NCBI GenBank assembly: GCA_024138025.1
Contig: JAMXBD010000693.1
Location: 558,001-622,000, forward strand
DNA: 64,000 nucleotides
Reading direction: 5' to 3'
Origin: Combretum micranthum
Taxonomy: Eukaryota > Streptophyta > Magnoliopsida > Myrtales > Combretaceae
The notes beneath the pieces were generated by a model. The model made no database searches. It was given only the letters and a program-made list of their open reading frames with translations, and had not been told where the DNA came from. Shown piece after piece: positions 12,881-24,527 of this stretch (positions are counted from its first letter, which is position 1; each line of letters begins with the position of its first letter). A program made the position numbers and the translations under genes.

Positions 12881-14303
12881 GCACTGTTCATCATCTTATT
12901 CAATGATCCGATTCATATTTGTTAAATTTTCCACGTTAAAATCATTTCTAAACCATTTGTAAGTGTTCCTATATCTTATATATAGTCATACAACAACTCT
13001 TAACACTTCTACATACATATAATCTTAATCTCGATCTTATCGAAATAAAACTAGGGTTTCAGATTTTTACCTCGGTTGAGCTTGTCCGATGAAATTCGAA
13101 GGTTGTTTTTGCATGGATTACGTTCCTATGATTATTAGAAGTCAGTTATAATACTTAGATTTGAAAGAAAATCATTCGAACTTCATCAACTTACCTTTGA
13201 ACTCGTATCCAAGGGTTTTTCGTATTGTTTTTCTCTTGAATCGTATTTGGATGTTTTGATCTATTTGTTCTCTATTTTCAGTTCATTTTGGTTGCTATTT
13301 AAGTGTGGATTTGTTTTGGAAAGTTTGGGAAATGAAGAGGGTTGTTTGTTTCTCCATTAAGAACATTAAACATATATATATAGAAGAAAGAAAGATGAGG
13401 TTGCAACTGAATTTCCCTCCAATTTCCTCCGAATTGCTCTTCATTTGGCTGTTGTTTTCATATTAATTAATGCTAGGTTGAATTGGCATTGTTTGATTGG
13501 TTATATGGTTGATTTTGTTGACTCTTTGGTTGAATCATTTAATCAATCCGGCTCTCTCTTCTTCCCGTAGCTTTCCAAGCCAATTTCCACCGAAAACATA
13601 TATATATATATATATATGTTTTAGTTAATTATTTTAATTTAGTTTTAGGATAATTTAACAAGTTATACGGGTACAATTAGCTAATATGTGAGAGTTTTTC
13701 TACAAAAATATGTTTATAGGATTATACAAAACACTTAGATTATCAAATAATACAATTTTAAGTTTTATATAGACGTGATCAATTATTCGTATAATTTTAT
13801 CTCCCGCAATTAAAATTTCTTAACCTCATTAGATCAATTTTTATTTTAGGCTTTAATAGCTTAAGAAAACTCGAATTAGAACAATAGCGTGATTCGATTA
13901 TTTATTTGAAATTTAGATCTTGAGTAATTTATCAGTTTATGTTTTCGTTGTGTATTTATAAACCTAACGTTTATCTTTAAGTTATCGTTTTCTGTCTATA
14001 AGCGTAGATAATTATTTACTTAATATCGCATTTGATATAGAGGCTAAACTATATATATAATATATATATAGATATCTTTAGTTTTGATACCCGTCATGAA
14101 ATCTTATTAGTAGCTATTAATACTATCTAGGAATCTCGAATTTAGAGTTTAAATCCAAGTCTAAGCTCATTACTACTCGTTGTTCTAAATCGAATTATTA
14201 CCGAGTTCAAAAACAATCATTTAATTTCTATATTCGTATTTTTCTATTTAAACCTATTTGTAAAACAAGTTCGGGTTTAAATTTTAGATTTTCTTTTAAT
14301 CAT

Positions 14304-14326
14304 ATCTTGAATTATCAGTTCAAGAT
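14304..14326. promoter_or_regulatory. Conserved U3 hairpin of the long-LTR family
   Basis: ATCTTGAA-N7-TTCAAGAT is a perfect 8-bp-arm palindrome, 186 bp from the LTR 5' tip. The same palindrome sits 185 bp from the tip of the LTR at 43757 (43942-43964). Degenerate versions are at about 3028-3051 and 34979-35004. It lies upstream of the TATA-like element; a regulatory role is inference. Confidence 0.45.
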
Positions 14327-14512
14327 ACGAAATCTCGTTTTTGGTATCAGTTAGGGTTAAAGAAATTCTTTATCCAATTTCTAAATCATTTGTCTAACCA
14401 AATTCTAGGTATTGATCTATTCTTAGACTTTAATTAGAATCTAAATCTATTAACTAGTTCATACATTCTACTTTGGAGTCGTGTACTGTTTTAGAAAATT
14501 TCCGGGTTTACA

Positions 14513-14964
14513 GAATTATTGTCGATAGGGCATTCTATCACATCAAATCAATGGGAATAATAAGAATAGGTAAAAGAATTTCGTTTAGTAATTCCAAGTT
14601 TACTTGATTCATTTTTGTTAGTGTTTACTTGATAAGAACAAGAAAATATGGACATGGTAATGCTATTGTTGATAAATTTATTCGATTTTTTATTATCTAG
14701 AGTTTTTTAATCAATTTGCAATCTAATTTTCTCTAATTTGATTGTTCAAATAGTTGAATTTTTGTATAGATGGCAATTTGTGTTGTTAAGTTGTATCACA
14801 TAAGTATATAATATCTGCATGTAAACATATACATACTTTTAAAACCATTGTAACTTAGTTTAAGGTTTGCTAGAGAGTTTAGTTCAGATTTCCTAGAAAA
14901 TTTTCCAAGATTGGTGGTTTAAAGAAAGATAACAATCCCTTGATTTAGGGAGTGTATTCATAAA
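14513..14964. other. 452-bp spacer between two solo LTRs
   Basis: AT-rich DNA with no coding content or repeat structure seen. It is the pre-insertion DNA separating two independently inserted LTRs. Confidence 0.5.
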
Positions 14965-15647
14965 TGTAAACCCCCAAATTTTTGGAATCGGTTTAGCTTA
15001 AAACCCTAATCCGAAAGTCAACAAAACTCTAGTTAGAGGTAATGGTTTAAGTCCGGTAATCCCGAATAAGAAACCCTGAGAAAGGAAGAGTTTAGTATGT
15101 AGAATAGTTCATAATTACCTAAGAAAGCTTAAAAAGATCATATTAGTAAAATCACAACTCGTTTTGAACTCGAACGGATACAGTTCTTGAAAAACGTGTT
15201 AGGGGCTCGAAATAATAAAAATATTTCGGATATACCATTAGACTCGTAAAAATATAAGGTTTTCAAAAATATCAGTTTTATAATTTTTCGGTAAGTAAAA
15301 ATAACATATATCGCAAGTATACGCACAATTTCTCACTACCGGTACCTTATTAGTCATATCTACTTCACATTATGCTATTCATTATTATTCTACACTATTC
15401 TTTCCTCTCTACTTTTTCTAACACCTACTCTTATAACACCATAACCTATAACATTTATTTTTTACCTTTCTCATAACTTTACTTCACATCTACCTTACTT
15501 CTTACTTCATTAAATCAACAAAAATACAAAAAAAAAAAAAAAACTCCCTCTCTCTTCACTCATGTGGCCGCGCCCCTCCCCTCTTCTTCTCCCTCATTTT
15601 GTTTTTTTTTTTTATTTAAATCACTCAATAATCACTCCACATTTTCC

Positions 15648-15655
15648 TATAAATA
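15648..15655 (+). promoter_or_regulatory. LTR TATA box
   Basis: TATAAATA in the context TTTTCCTATAAATACCCCGC, downstream of a CT-rich stretch (15543-15600) typical of plant core promoters. It would mark the U3/R region of this LTR. Confidence 0.6.
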
Positions 15656-17734
15656 CCCCGCTCTTCTTTCACTTCTTTCACACAATTACTACTCACAAAT
15701 TTCTCTACAAAAACTCTCTCAAATTCTTCTCTCAAAACTATCTCCAAATATTCTCTCAAAACTCTCTCAAAATAATCTCAAACCACTTTCTACCTACATA
15801 AAACCCATAACCACATAACATTTCAAAAACCTTCTTTAGGTAAATCTTTTTTTATATTTTCTTCTTCTCAACTCATGTAACTTTACATGACCATGGTGTG
15901 AGTTTCCAAAAAAACTAAATATGAAAGCTACACCATGTTCATATGTTGTTCTTGTTCATGAAAATCTATTTATGTTTATGTTACTATTTTACTTTGTTCA
16001 TATTATTATTATTATATCTAAGTATTATTATATATCTATATTTATACATATTCTTTAGAGCATATAAGCTCACTTGTAATTTATTTATTTTCATGCAAAG
16101 TATTTATTTACTTCTTCCATTGTAATTTATTTATTTCTTCTTGTTTTAAGACCAGTCTCTAGTCTTAGACTTGTCCTCATCAAGTCAAAACAATTTTTTT
16201 TTCTTTCTTTCTTTCTTTCATTCTATTTTTCTTTTGGGACTAGTCTACTTCTTAGTCCCAAGAGCCTTGAAGAGGCTAAGACTCTCAATACTTGACTTTA
16301 TTTATTAGTTATGTTATTTTTTCTTATTATTATTTCTCATAAATCATGCCCATTAGGATTGTTGTCCAAATTTTCCAAGCTCTAAAAATATTTGATAAAA
16401 AGGAGATTTTATCTCTTACGAATAAGTTTATATGAAATATAAAAGCTATGATTTAACAAAAGTAAAGTTATTCCTTTCCAAGTTAAGAAGAACTCACTAT
16501 AATTTTAGAAGCTACTTTTGTTTTAAAAAGCTTTTTAAATCATTTCTATACCACTTTGTTCTTTAAAAATAAAATGATTTATGATACAAAATTGATTTCT
16601 CTGAAAACATAATATAAAGGAAACCTTATGAGAAAGGAATGAGAATTTTCAAATTAAGATCTTTTCAAATAAATGGTCAAAGAAAAAAATTGTATAGAAA
16701 ATAAATAGGAAAAGTAGCACTAATATAGAGAATTAGAAAAAGAAGAGAATTACTTTTCAAAAAAGGTCATCTCGGAAAAAATAATAAGTCAAACATAAAA
16801 TAATTCTTTGAAAACAAAAAGAATCAAAATATACATTTTAAAAGATTTACAAAATAGATTTCTTGTAAACTATAGTTTTCTAACTCTTAATTGACATTGT
16901 TTTACTCAAGAAACATGATTGGACAACAAACACTTGAGCATGAATAAAATATGAGCTAAGTAGCTATAAAAAAAGAATTTTTCAACTATATAGATAAGTA
17001 AGTATTTATCAAACAAATTTTGAATGATTTAAAGTTTGAAACAAATTGTTTTTGGGTAAGAAAAATTCGTAGTGTATCTGATCACCACTGTTTCAGGGCC
17101 TAAATGGTTTAGTTTGATAAAAATAGTTTTATAAATGGATAGATCTTTTCGAGTAGGTAGAAATCGATATATTATATGCGCGATTTCGAGTTAAAATGAC
17201 CATGTTATGGCCATTTTAAATTAGAACTCTCCTTTATACGAACTTTGACATTCTCATGACATTGTTTTGTCAATATTCAAGAAAATTATCAAGAAATACT
17301 CATTTTGGTTATTTTCTTTAACTAGGTGATTCCGAGGAAGGATACCTATACCCTGAGGACTATTTCGACTAAGTGGATTGTGTGAGTGACTCATCCGTTT
17401 AGAAGAATTGTCTACATGGCATCGTGAATTTATTTTCTTAAAATGCTTCATTTGATTTTACTTGTAATCTAGTCGCATTAGAATTAAGAAAAGATAAATG
17501 GATATGTATGTAAGATAATCTGTTGAAAGGATCCTAAGAATATCGAAGCCGGAATTGATTTAATGTTTGTCTTAGTATAACAACTGATTTATATGAGATT
17601 CTATTATCACCTTAAATTTGATAATAATGATGATATGATATCACAAATAAATAGATTCATGCATACCATGAAGTGAGTCACATTGCATTGGGTTATTATC
17701 CTTGGGTGAGAAGGAGTGTAGCTCAGGTCGAAAG

Positions 17735-17862
17735 CAACACTTGGCGGAGTGACCAAAAGCGATTGCTTGGCTACATAAAGGAAATGCTTGGCAGAAAGTC
17801 CGAAAGTAAGGCTCAATTCAAGTAGACTTAATATGCTTGGCGATATTGATCGAAAGCATAAA
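17735..17862 (+). repeat. Tandem CTTGGC hairpin-type repeats in the LTR leader
   Basis: Four related units contain CTTGGC followed by a GAAAG or CAAAAG arm: AACACTTGGCGGAGTGACC, GATTGCTTGGCTACATAAAGG, AATGCTTGGCAGAAAGTCC and ATGCTTGGCGATATTGATCG then AAAGCAT. The last is a 6-bp-stem hairpin (ATGCTT/AAGCAT). They lie in the presumed R/U5 part of the LTR. Confidence 0.5.
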
Positions 17863-18471
17863 TCTATTTAACTAAAACTACTTGTTTTGAGATTATATAT
17901 CACCAAACCCTGAATGGAGGGCGTAAATTCATTCAACATATAGTTTCCGGAAAACTATATGCCTTGTTTGCCCGCGTGTATGTTGCATTTCATTTATCTT
18001 CTTAAATAACTTCTTTGAATTCATTTACACAAGAAGTTATTTATGGAAATAGTTCTCACTAAGCCTATTAGCTTATACCCCTATAGATATCTTATTCAGT
18101 TCACCTATTTGTGGTAGAGGCCACAAGGACCCTGCAGCCAGGTATTTTCCTTTTGGGTTAAGGAATTTCTAAATGAAGTTTAGTGTTTGATAAGATATAG
18201 AAATATTCTTGTAATAGATTTATAGCTGGGGAATGCCCCTAAGTTTTGTAAGATCATTGTTATAAACAAATGAATATTATGAATTCTCTTTTCTTAATTT
18301 ATTATTATATCTTCTTAAGCTTCATAATTCCATGTATAGTCCTTTAAATTTATGAGAGCACGTCTTACACTTAATGTCAAAGCTTCTGGACATGAATAAG
18401 GGTATCATACTTAAGCTTTAATATTGAGTGTGACTGACTGTTACGTTTAGGGTACTCTTTGGGGCATGACA

Positions 18472-19307
18472 ATAACTTTATTAGTTTAGATTATTTGATT
18501 GGCTTGGACTAAAATTCCTAACTTGTTAGTGGGTTATCCATTCCATTAAATAAGCAATAAACTTATAGAAAATGGAAGCTCAAGACATTTTGAGTTTCAT
18601 AGTGTAGTATAAATTGGTTTTTAAGCTCCATTTCAATAACTAGATGATAAGCTTGTAAAGTATGAAAGCCCCAATCTTTTACATTAAATGATGAACTTGA
18701 GCTTTTCAAAAATTTTAGATGTTGTTTTTCTTAAGTCTATCAAGGACTAAATGTCAATATTTGCATTCGTCAATTGTTTTTTAGCCTTTAACAAAAATTG
18801 AATCTTAACTTCAAACTAAGTATAAACACTCTCTCCCTTTTTCGGGATAATGGCATGCCAAATGCTTGTATTTTCAATTTTTGATAATTTAGTGTTTATC
18901 TTTAAATTTTGGAAAATTATTTATATACTTTCAATGTGCTATTCATGTCTCTATTAAATTATTTAATGGGCATTTATTTCGATGACAATATAATAGCAAA
19001 TAAAGTAGCTGTTCTTTCAAATTTCGGCAATTTTTAGCAAGTTAGTGCTAAATCTTCAAATTTTAGTAATTTTTTTCCAATTGTCTGTCGTTATTCCATC
19101 ATTAAAATAAATTTTCATCAAATATTATTTAACGAAGACACTAAATCATACATACTTTAAAAGTATAAGTATTAATTTACCAAAATTTAAGAATAAGATA
19201 CTACATTGTCAATATAATAACAGATAAAGTATATGTACTTTCAAATTTTGCAATTTTTGAAAATTTTGAATCAAATCTTCGAATTTTAGCAATTGTTATT
19301 ATCCTCT

Positions 19308-19338
<31 letters not shown>

Positions 19339-19849
19339 CGCGCGCGTGTGCGTGCGTGCGTGCGTGCGTGTGCACGCTCTCTTAAACAAACCTTAGTGTT
19401 TGGGCAGAAGGGGGTGCCGCATGGCCACATTTGTGGCTTAACCTCCTTAAACATCTTCCTATCATACACTATTATAAATCTGAAACTTCATCATAGCCAA
19501 TTTCTTTAATTTCAGATCTATCACTATTGATATTAGATTTGAGGTCTTTTACCATTATTGTCACCATCAATTTGTTTATGTCATATTTCTACCATTAAAA
19601 GTCACATTTGCAAATCTTATTATTTTAAAGATTGTAGAGATCAAGCTAATATTGAATTGCCAGTAGTAATAGAATAAGCAGGATTTTTCTCTATCTTTAT
19701 GTGTTTCTTTTAAACTCTTATATGAGATTTGTTATCCCTTTTACATGCCAATATATCATTCTCTTTCAAGGAACAATATTGTATCCTGCGTTGGATAGTT
19801 CAACTATGAAAGAGATGTATTCATTCATATAATTGAGTCTTCATACCCC
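18472..19849. other. AT-rich intergenic DNA
   Basis: From about 18880 to 19290 there are reiterated phrases such as CTTTCAAATTT(T/C)GGCAATTTTT and AATCTTC(A/G)AATTTTAG on the same strand, suggesting a degenerate duplicated MITE-like sequence. A microsatellite follows. No gene was seen. Confidence 0.4.
19307..19376. repeat. Compound (TG)n(CG)n(CGTG)n microsatellite
   Basis: (TG)12 at 19307-19330, (CG)8 at 19331-19346, then TGTG and about five CGTG units. It is a strictly alternating purine-pyrimidine tract of about 70 bp, exceptional for CpG content here. The ORFs across it are artefacts of the repeat. Confidence 0.9.
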
Positions 19850-20061
19850 TATTAGAAGTAAAGGCATCTAGGGTTTTACACACATATGGGGAAACTATAA
19901 AATGAGTTTCTAAACTGATTTTAAGCTCACTTAACCAACCTTATCTCTTGTGCCAATTTATGCTCATACAATATTAATAAAAAGATAAGGAAAGGAGAAG
20001 ATCACACTGAAATTTAGCATGGAGTTTATCCTACCCCCCAGTCTCCATGATTTACAATTGC

Positions 20062-20256
20062 TTCACTCAAGAAGGACTTCACACATCACATTCAATTTAA
20101 ACAAACAATGCCTTAACAAGAGGACTTCAAGAAATGCCTCACAATAAGGACTTCACAATGTCTACCACAAGTAGGACTTCACATTACCTCACAAATGAGG
20201 ACTTTACTCAATGCCTCTACATATGAGGACTTCACCTATTCCTCAAATAAGAGAGT
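20062..20256 (-). repeat. Hairpin tandem array A (GTGAAGTCCT units)
   Basis: There are six AGGACTTCA-type units spaced about 24-50 bp apart. On the element strand a unit reads GTGAAGTCCTCATTTGTGAG then GTAAT, and contains a small hairpin (CCTCA...TGAGG). It lies downstream of the TATA-like box, hence probably in the transcribed LTR leader. It closely resembles the array at 42995-43404. Confidence 0.75.
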
Positions 20257-20430
20257 ATTTTAGTAAAGCACACATAAATAAATCTATGAATAGTGCCTTA
20301 CAATATTAGCTCACTAATCTCACTATAGTACTATTGATTGAAACAAAAATAAATATAAAACGAAAGAGTATTTTCACATAATCTCTATCAATTAAGCCCC
20401 ACTCTCTAACATAAAAAAAACACCCTAAAT

Positions 20431-20445
20431 ACTTCTATTTATAGA
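20431..20445 (-). promoter_or_regulatory. TATA box of the small element's LTR
   Basis: On the minus strand: TCTATAAATAGAAGT, about 430 bp from the LTR 5' tip at 20871. The other LTR has the decayed equivalent CCTATAAGTAGAAG near 21789-21803. Confidence 0.55.
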
Positions 20446-20871
20446 TGCACAAAACAAGTTAGCCATTACCCTAAAAAAGCCCACCAATGCTCAGATGTCA
20501 AAAGCTGCAACGGGTATTTTTCATGCACTAGCAAGTTGATCTAGATCATACCAACGAGACAGTCCACAAATCGTGCTTGCGGTCTTGCCCTTGATCTCCA
20601 CTAATCAAGAATCGCATTTCCTTTTCTTGTATCGATGAGCCGATGCATATCCCCTGTACGCATTGCACCAAAAATACAAAACAAAACAAACACAAAAACA
20701 CATATGCACAATAAAGCTCAAACATATCGTAAATAAGTTTTTGCTTATTAAATGCAATTTGATTAAGTTATAGAGTATTTGTGCAATGCATTTTCTTATT
20801 AAAACAAGATTGTAACCTCTACATGGTTCAACAATCTTCACCTTTTTTATGAGAATAATTATTGCACAACA

Positions 20872-20888
20872 TTGTTCCCCCCTCAACC
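20872..20888 (-). promoter_or_regulatory. Polypurine tract of the small element
   Basis: On the minus strand this reads GGTTGAGGGGGGAACAA, directly before the LTR tip TGTTGTGCAAT. It would prime plus-strand synthesis. Confidence 0.55.
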
Positions 20889-21180
20889 TAGCATTACCCC
20901 TTAATTAAGCATTTGAGTAAAGCTCACTTATAGAAGATGTAATACTCAATTAAAGGTTCCCAAGTTATATGTAATAAACAATTTATTAAATGCAACTTAA
21001 TTCCATCATTTAATCATTTTAGGTAAAGACTCATTTTGTTAAAATATTATACTTAATTAAAGGACTTAAATTACAATTCATAAACAACTCTTTTTTAGCA
21101 CAAAACGTAGAAGCCTGATGTTTCTAAAAAGCACAGAAACTTTTGTTTAAGATGCGGTTAAGCATTAACCTTAGAGACTA

Positions 21181-21192
21181 GCTATGATATTA
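21181..21192 (-). promoter_or_regulatory. Degenerate primer-binding site (initiator Met tRNA)
   Basis: GCTATGATATTA on the plus strand, against GCTCTGATACCA for a perfect reverse-complemented site (9 of 12). It lies 2 bp from the LTR edge at 21195, the expected place, and fixes the element's orientation as minus. Confidence 0.6.
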
Positions 21193-21194
21193 AT

Positions 21195-22180
21195 TATTAG
21201 AAATAAAGGCAACTAGGCTTTTATACACATATGCGAAAGCTATGAGACGGGTTTCTAAACCGATTTTAAGCTCACTTAACCAACTATTATCTCTTATGCC
21301 AATTTATACCCAATACATACAATTATAACAATAATAGTAAAAAGATAATGGAAGAAAAAGATCACATCAGAATTTAATGTGGAGTTCGACCCTCCCATTA
21401 GTCTCCACGATCTACAATCGCCTTACTCAAGGAGGACTTCACAGATCACATTCATTCAAACAAACAATGCTTCAACAAGAGGACTTCAACAAATGTCTCA
21501 CAATGAGGACTTCACAATGCCTACCACAAGTAAGACTTCACATTGCCTTTCAAATAAGGACTTTACTCAATGTCTCAACATATGAGGACTTCACCTATTG
21601 CCTCAAACAAGAGAGGACTTCACTAAAGCACACACAAACAAATTTGTAAATAGTATCTTACAATATTAGCTCATTAATCACACTATTATACTATTCACTC
21701 AAACAAAAATAAATACAAAATGAGAGAGTATTTTCATATATTCTCTATCAATTAAGCCCTACTCCCTTATATAAAAACACCCTAAACACTTCTACTTATA
21801 GGTGCACAAAACAAGTTAGCCATTGCTCTGAAAAATCCCACCAATGGTCGGATGTTAGAAGTTAAAATTGTTATTTTTCACACACTAGTGAGCCAATCCA
21901 CAAATCATGCCTATGGTCTTCTCCTCAATCTCCACTAATCAAGAACCGCATTTCCTTTTCTTGTACCGTCGAGCCAGTGCACATCTCCTGTACGCACTGT
22001 ACCAAGAACACAAAACAAAACAAATACAAAAAAAAAAAAAAAAAAACTATGCATAATAAAGCTCGAATATATCACAAATAAGTTTTTGCTTATTAAATAA
22101 AACTTGACTAAGTTATGAAGCATTTGTGCTAGGCATTTTTTCATCAAAACAAGATTTTAACCTCCATATGTTTTGAACAA
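21195..22180 (-). repeat. 5' LTR of the small copia-like element
   Basis: Second copy of the roughly 1-kb LTR. Similarity fades after about 22175 (AACCTCCATATG), so the outer tip is approximate. It includes an uninterrupted A-run at 22028-22047. Confidence 0.6.
21421..21628 (-). repeat. Hairpin tandem array B (GTGAAGTCCT units)
   Basis: Seven AGGACTT/AAGACTT units in the 5' LTR, collinear with array A, separated by CCTCACAATGAGG-type inverted repeats. Confidence 0.75.
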
Positions 22181-22849
22181 TTCCAACTATTCGTTTGTCA
22201 CATGTGATTCTTTTCTAGTTCAACCTTATTGGCAAAAAAAATAAAAAAGATTAGACTCTTACTATATCTATGCCTTCATTATTTATTATACTATTTCTAA
22301 AAATTTTATTAGCAAATCATCCTTAGTTTGCTAAATTAATTTCATTAACAAAAAAAATTCCTCAGCACTTGAAATTTTGGAAACTATTTTTATGACGACA
22401 TTTATTTAAATTTTCTGATCTTATCTCAAAGTTGAAATAAAAATCTAAAGTCGCTCCTAATGGCCTTGTATTTAGGTAGTTGGAAATCTAGGGTAGTACA
22501 TTGACGAAGTTTAAAACAAAATTAGCGAGAGATGATTTTATATATGTTTTTTCGTGAGTGAAATCCATTTTCAGAGTACATAATATGTATTTTTTCCAAT
22601 TATTCATCTTTGTCAAAGACTCAATTAAGGGTTCATAAGTTGATCCCAAGTTTTTAAGAAAAAATCAGTTGGGGATACAATTAACTGCACCCTATAATGG
22701 TCAACTACTTTAAACCAGTAGTTGATCACATTCCCTAATGGTCGATCACATGGAGTAGAGAAGGCCTTGTTTATCCATTATAGCATGTGGTCAATCATTA
22801 TGGTATTTAATTTCTTGGTTATAAGGATAGAAATGCAATTTTTAAGGAT
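22181..22849. other. Intergenic DNA
   Basis: No coding content. At 22690-22800 there are repeated GGTCAACTAC / GTAGTTGATCACATTCC / GGTCGATCACATGG phrases, a short degenerate inverted and direct repeat. Confidence 0.4.
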
Positions 22850-23349
22850 ATGGGATGTTATACGTGTGATTGTTGTGCTTATAAGATTAGAATAATGATA
22901 TAATTGTATTTAACCTTGATAATTGATACATATTATTTTGTACAAACACTAAAACCAACAGCCATATTGGATGTGACTAGGCTTGGTTCACCCATTTGTT
23001 TGGATTTCGTTTTCAAGTTAAAGTGATGCAAGTGGTGAACCTTATAATGATTGTTCGGGATACAACTAGTGGATTGATCAAGGGTATGGCTAACAATATA
23101 AGTAGATTCAATTCTAGATTGGACTACCTAATTTAAGATTTTTTTTTTTTTTTTTACATATTATGACATAATATTTTATTTATTTATTGGAAGACAGTAT
23201 ATGGTTCTACGGAGTTGTAGATTCCTATAGTGATCTATAATTTTTTTTCCTTATATATGTTATAAAGTTGTGAAACAATTGTAGATCTTATGATATATTG
23301 AGAGAATGTCATATCATTTATCTATGAATTGTAGTAGTACTTAGGTTTT
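22850..23349. repeat. Dispersed repeat copy 2, left half
   Basis: Matches 9400-9780 (ATAATGATTGTTCGGGATAC, T-tract, TATGGTTCTAC, GTGATCTATAATT). It is interrupted at 23350 by a solo LTR and resumes at 26443. Confidence 0.6.
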
Positions 23350-23350
23350 T

Positions 23351-23378
23351 GATAAATGTGTAAAATTACACATTTATC
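23351..23378. repeat. Perfect palindrome at the LTR tip
   Basis: GATAAATGTGTAA, two bases, TTACACATTTATC: 13-bp perfect arms, starting at the second base of the LTR. Confidence 0.85.
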
Positions 23379-24527
23379 TCTATTGAATTTACTCGTATAC
23401 ATGCATAACTTAGATGTTCTGATTGGAAATATAATATAGAATTGATGAATGCATGACTGCGACCAACTGCATTAAAAAAGAGGAAAAATGATCAAAAGAA
23501 GACCTTTTTAATAACCCTTGTGTGCTCAAACGTCTCAGCTAATTAGTATATGCAACTGGCATGGTGAGTTCGAGAAATGACAGAAAAAGAGCCGTTCTTG
23601 CACTTTTGTTTTAAACTCGATCCATGAGCATAAGTACTTGGAACTTCTTGACCAAAACTCTTGATCTCTGTTAATTTTTGTGATTTTCTCAATTAGATGG
23701 CTGCAAGAAAAATAGTTTACAAAGTTAAAAACTGACCAGACATGCTTGTGATGCTTGCTTACCTGAACTCAGAAAAGAGTAATTTGATATCATACACTAG
23801 GTGGTTGTGATTTAGTTGCAGAAGTGAGTGCAAGTGAACTTGCAAATATGAAATTTAAATGTACAATACTTGAACTTCTATTTGGAGGTAAAAGTCTGCT
23901 CTTGTTTCTGCCGCTTTAGTTTTAGCAGTAGCAAGTTTTTCCGAAAAGGAATTTAGCGGCTCTAACACCGCCATATATAATAGCAATGGAGCATCTATGA
24001 AAATATCCAGATTGATTTATATTTTACAGATTTGAGATGCTGAGAAATTGACAGTAGAAGCAAATTGTAGCAATGAATCAAGTTCCAACATGTGCGGTCG
24101 AAGCAAGCTTCAATGGCAACCTATTTCCAAACCGAACACCCACTCAATTCTCAAGCATCAGCCTAAGCTCCAGAAAAGTCAACAGATCCAAGAAGAAACA
24201 CAACCAAACTTCAGAGAATTATAAGCATTGGAAAAATATTTTCTGTCTCAGAAATGTTGTCCTCATCTTATCCAATCCAAAAATAGACGCTTGATACATG
24301 TTAAATAAATTTTAAAATTAAAATATCCTTAAAATAAAGCAAAGAAATGTACACGTGTCGCGTTATTATTGCTTAGGATAGGATTGGGATACAATAATAG
24401 TTGGGACAGCAAAACTCTTCCCATAAACATCCAAGCTTGCTGCAAATTTTGAGAAAAATCGGATATATCCTGAGCAGCAACATATCAAGAGTTGAAATAA
24501 GTGAGTTTTGACACATGTCGTAAGTTG

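Larger units (their letters stand above)
10905..14512 (-). mobile_element. Solo LTR, 3.6 kb, long-LTR family
   Basis: On the plus strand it starts TGTCACGCCCCAAGGGTACC and ends GGGTTTACA, so it has TG...CA termini. Flanks GAGTT (10900-10904) and GAATT (14513-14517) match at 4 of 5 positions. The start matches the LTR at 29366 (TGTCACAGCCCTAAGGGTAC) and the reverse complements of the LTRs ending at 18471 and 47819. By analogy the LTR sense is minus, with a TATA-like run on the minus strand at about 13370-13383. The leader part contains the conserved block near 11590-11710 (GAGAACCGAAATATTAATAC) shared with 30220-30245. No gag-pol lies on either side. The length suggests a Ty3/gypsy element of the Tat/Ogre or Athila type, but this is inference. 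Confidence 0.85.
14965..18471 (+). mobile_element. Solo LTR, 3.5 kb, long-LTR family
   Basis: It starts TGTAAACCCCCAAATTTTTG (compare TGTAAACCCCAAAAACTTTC at 43757) and ends GGGTACTCTTTGGGGCATGACA (compare GGATACCCTCGAGGCATGACA ending at 47819). Flanks ATAAA (14960-14964) and ATAAC (18472-18476) match at 4 of 5. A core promoter (TATAAATA, 15648-15655) sits about 680 bp inside, preceded by pyrimidine-rich DNA. No reading frame resembles a retroelement protein. The ORFs at 15562-15818 lie in the CT-rich promoter and leader and are not supported. Confidence 0.85.
19850..20871 (-). repeat. 3' LTR of the small copia-like element
   Basis: Direct repeat of 21195-22180. Shared landmarks are GGCATCTAGGGTTTTACACA / GGCAACTAGGCTTTTATACA, TTTTAAGCTCACTTAACCAA (both), TAGTCTCCA-type and AAGTTAGCCATT. 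The right end ATTGCACAACA reads TGTTGTGCAAT on the element strand, immediately after the purine tract. Confidence 0.65.
19850..22180 (-). mobile_element. Small non-autonomous copia-like LTR element
   Basis: Two direct copies of a roughly 1-kb sequence (19850-20871 and 21195 to about 22180) flank about 320 bp. A primer-binding site abuts the right copy and a purine tract (minus strand) abuts the left copy, so the element reads right to left: 5' LTR 21195-22180, PBS, short interior, PPT, 3' LTR 19850-20871. No gag or pol is present. The tips are degenerate (TATTAG instead of TG at both left ends; the right end of the 5' LTR is diverged), so the target duplication was not established. Each LTR has a TATA-like box and a hairpin tandem array downstream of it. 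Confidence 0.62.

Noticed and set aside
15562..15818. Two overlapping ORFs of 79 and 84 residues
   Set aside because: They lie in a pyrimidine-rich promoter and leader of a solo LTR; Ser/Leu/Phe composition follows from the base content.
10905..18471. The two long LTRs as 5' and 3' LTRs of one element
   Set aside because: They are in opposite orientation, have different near-duplications, and the 452-bp spacer has no PBS, PPT or coding sequence.
19201..19509. ORFs with Arg/Thr/His or Val/Cys/Ala repeats
   Set aside because: Products of the TG/CG/CGTG microsatellite on either strand.
20062..21628. CRISPR-like regularly spaced repeats
   Set aside because: Repeats lie in LTR copies bounded by a PBS and PPT, units vary, and all recognisable genes are eukaryotic retroelements.
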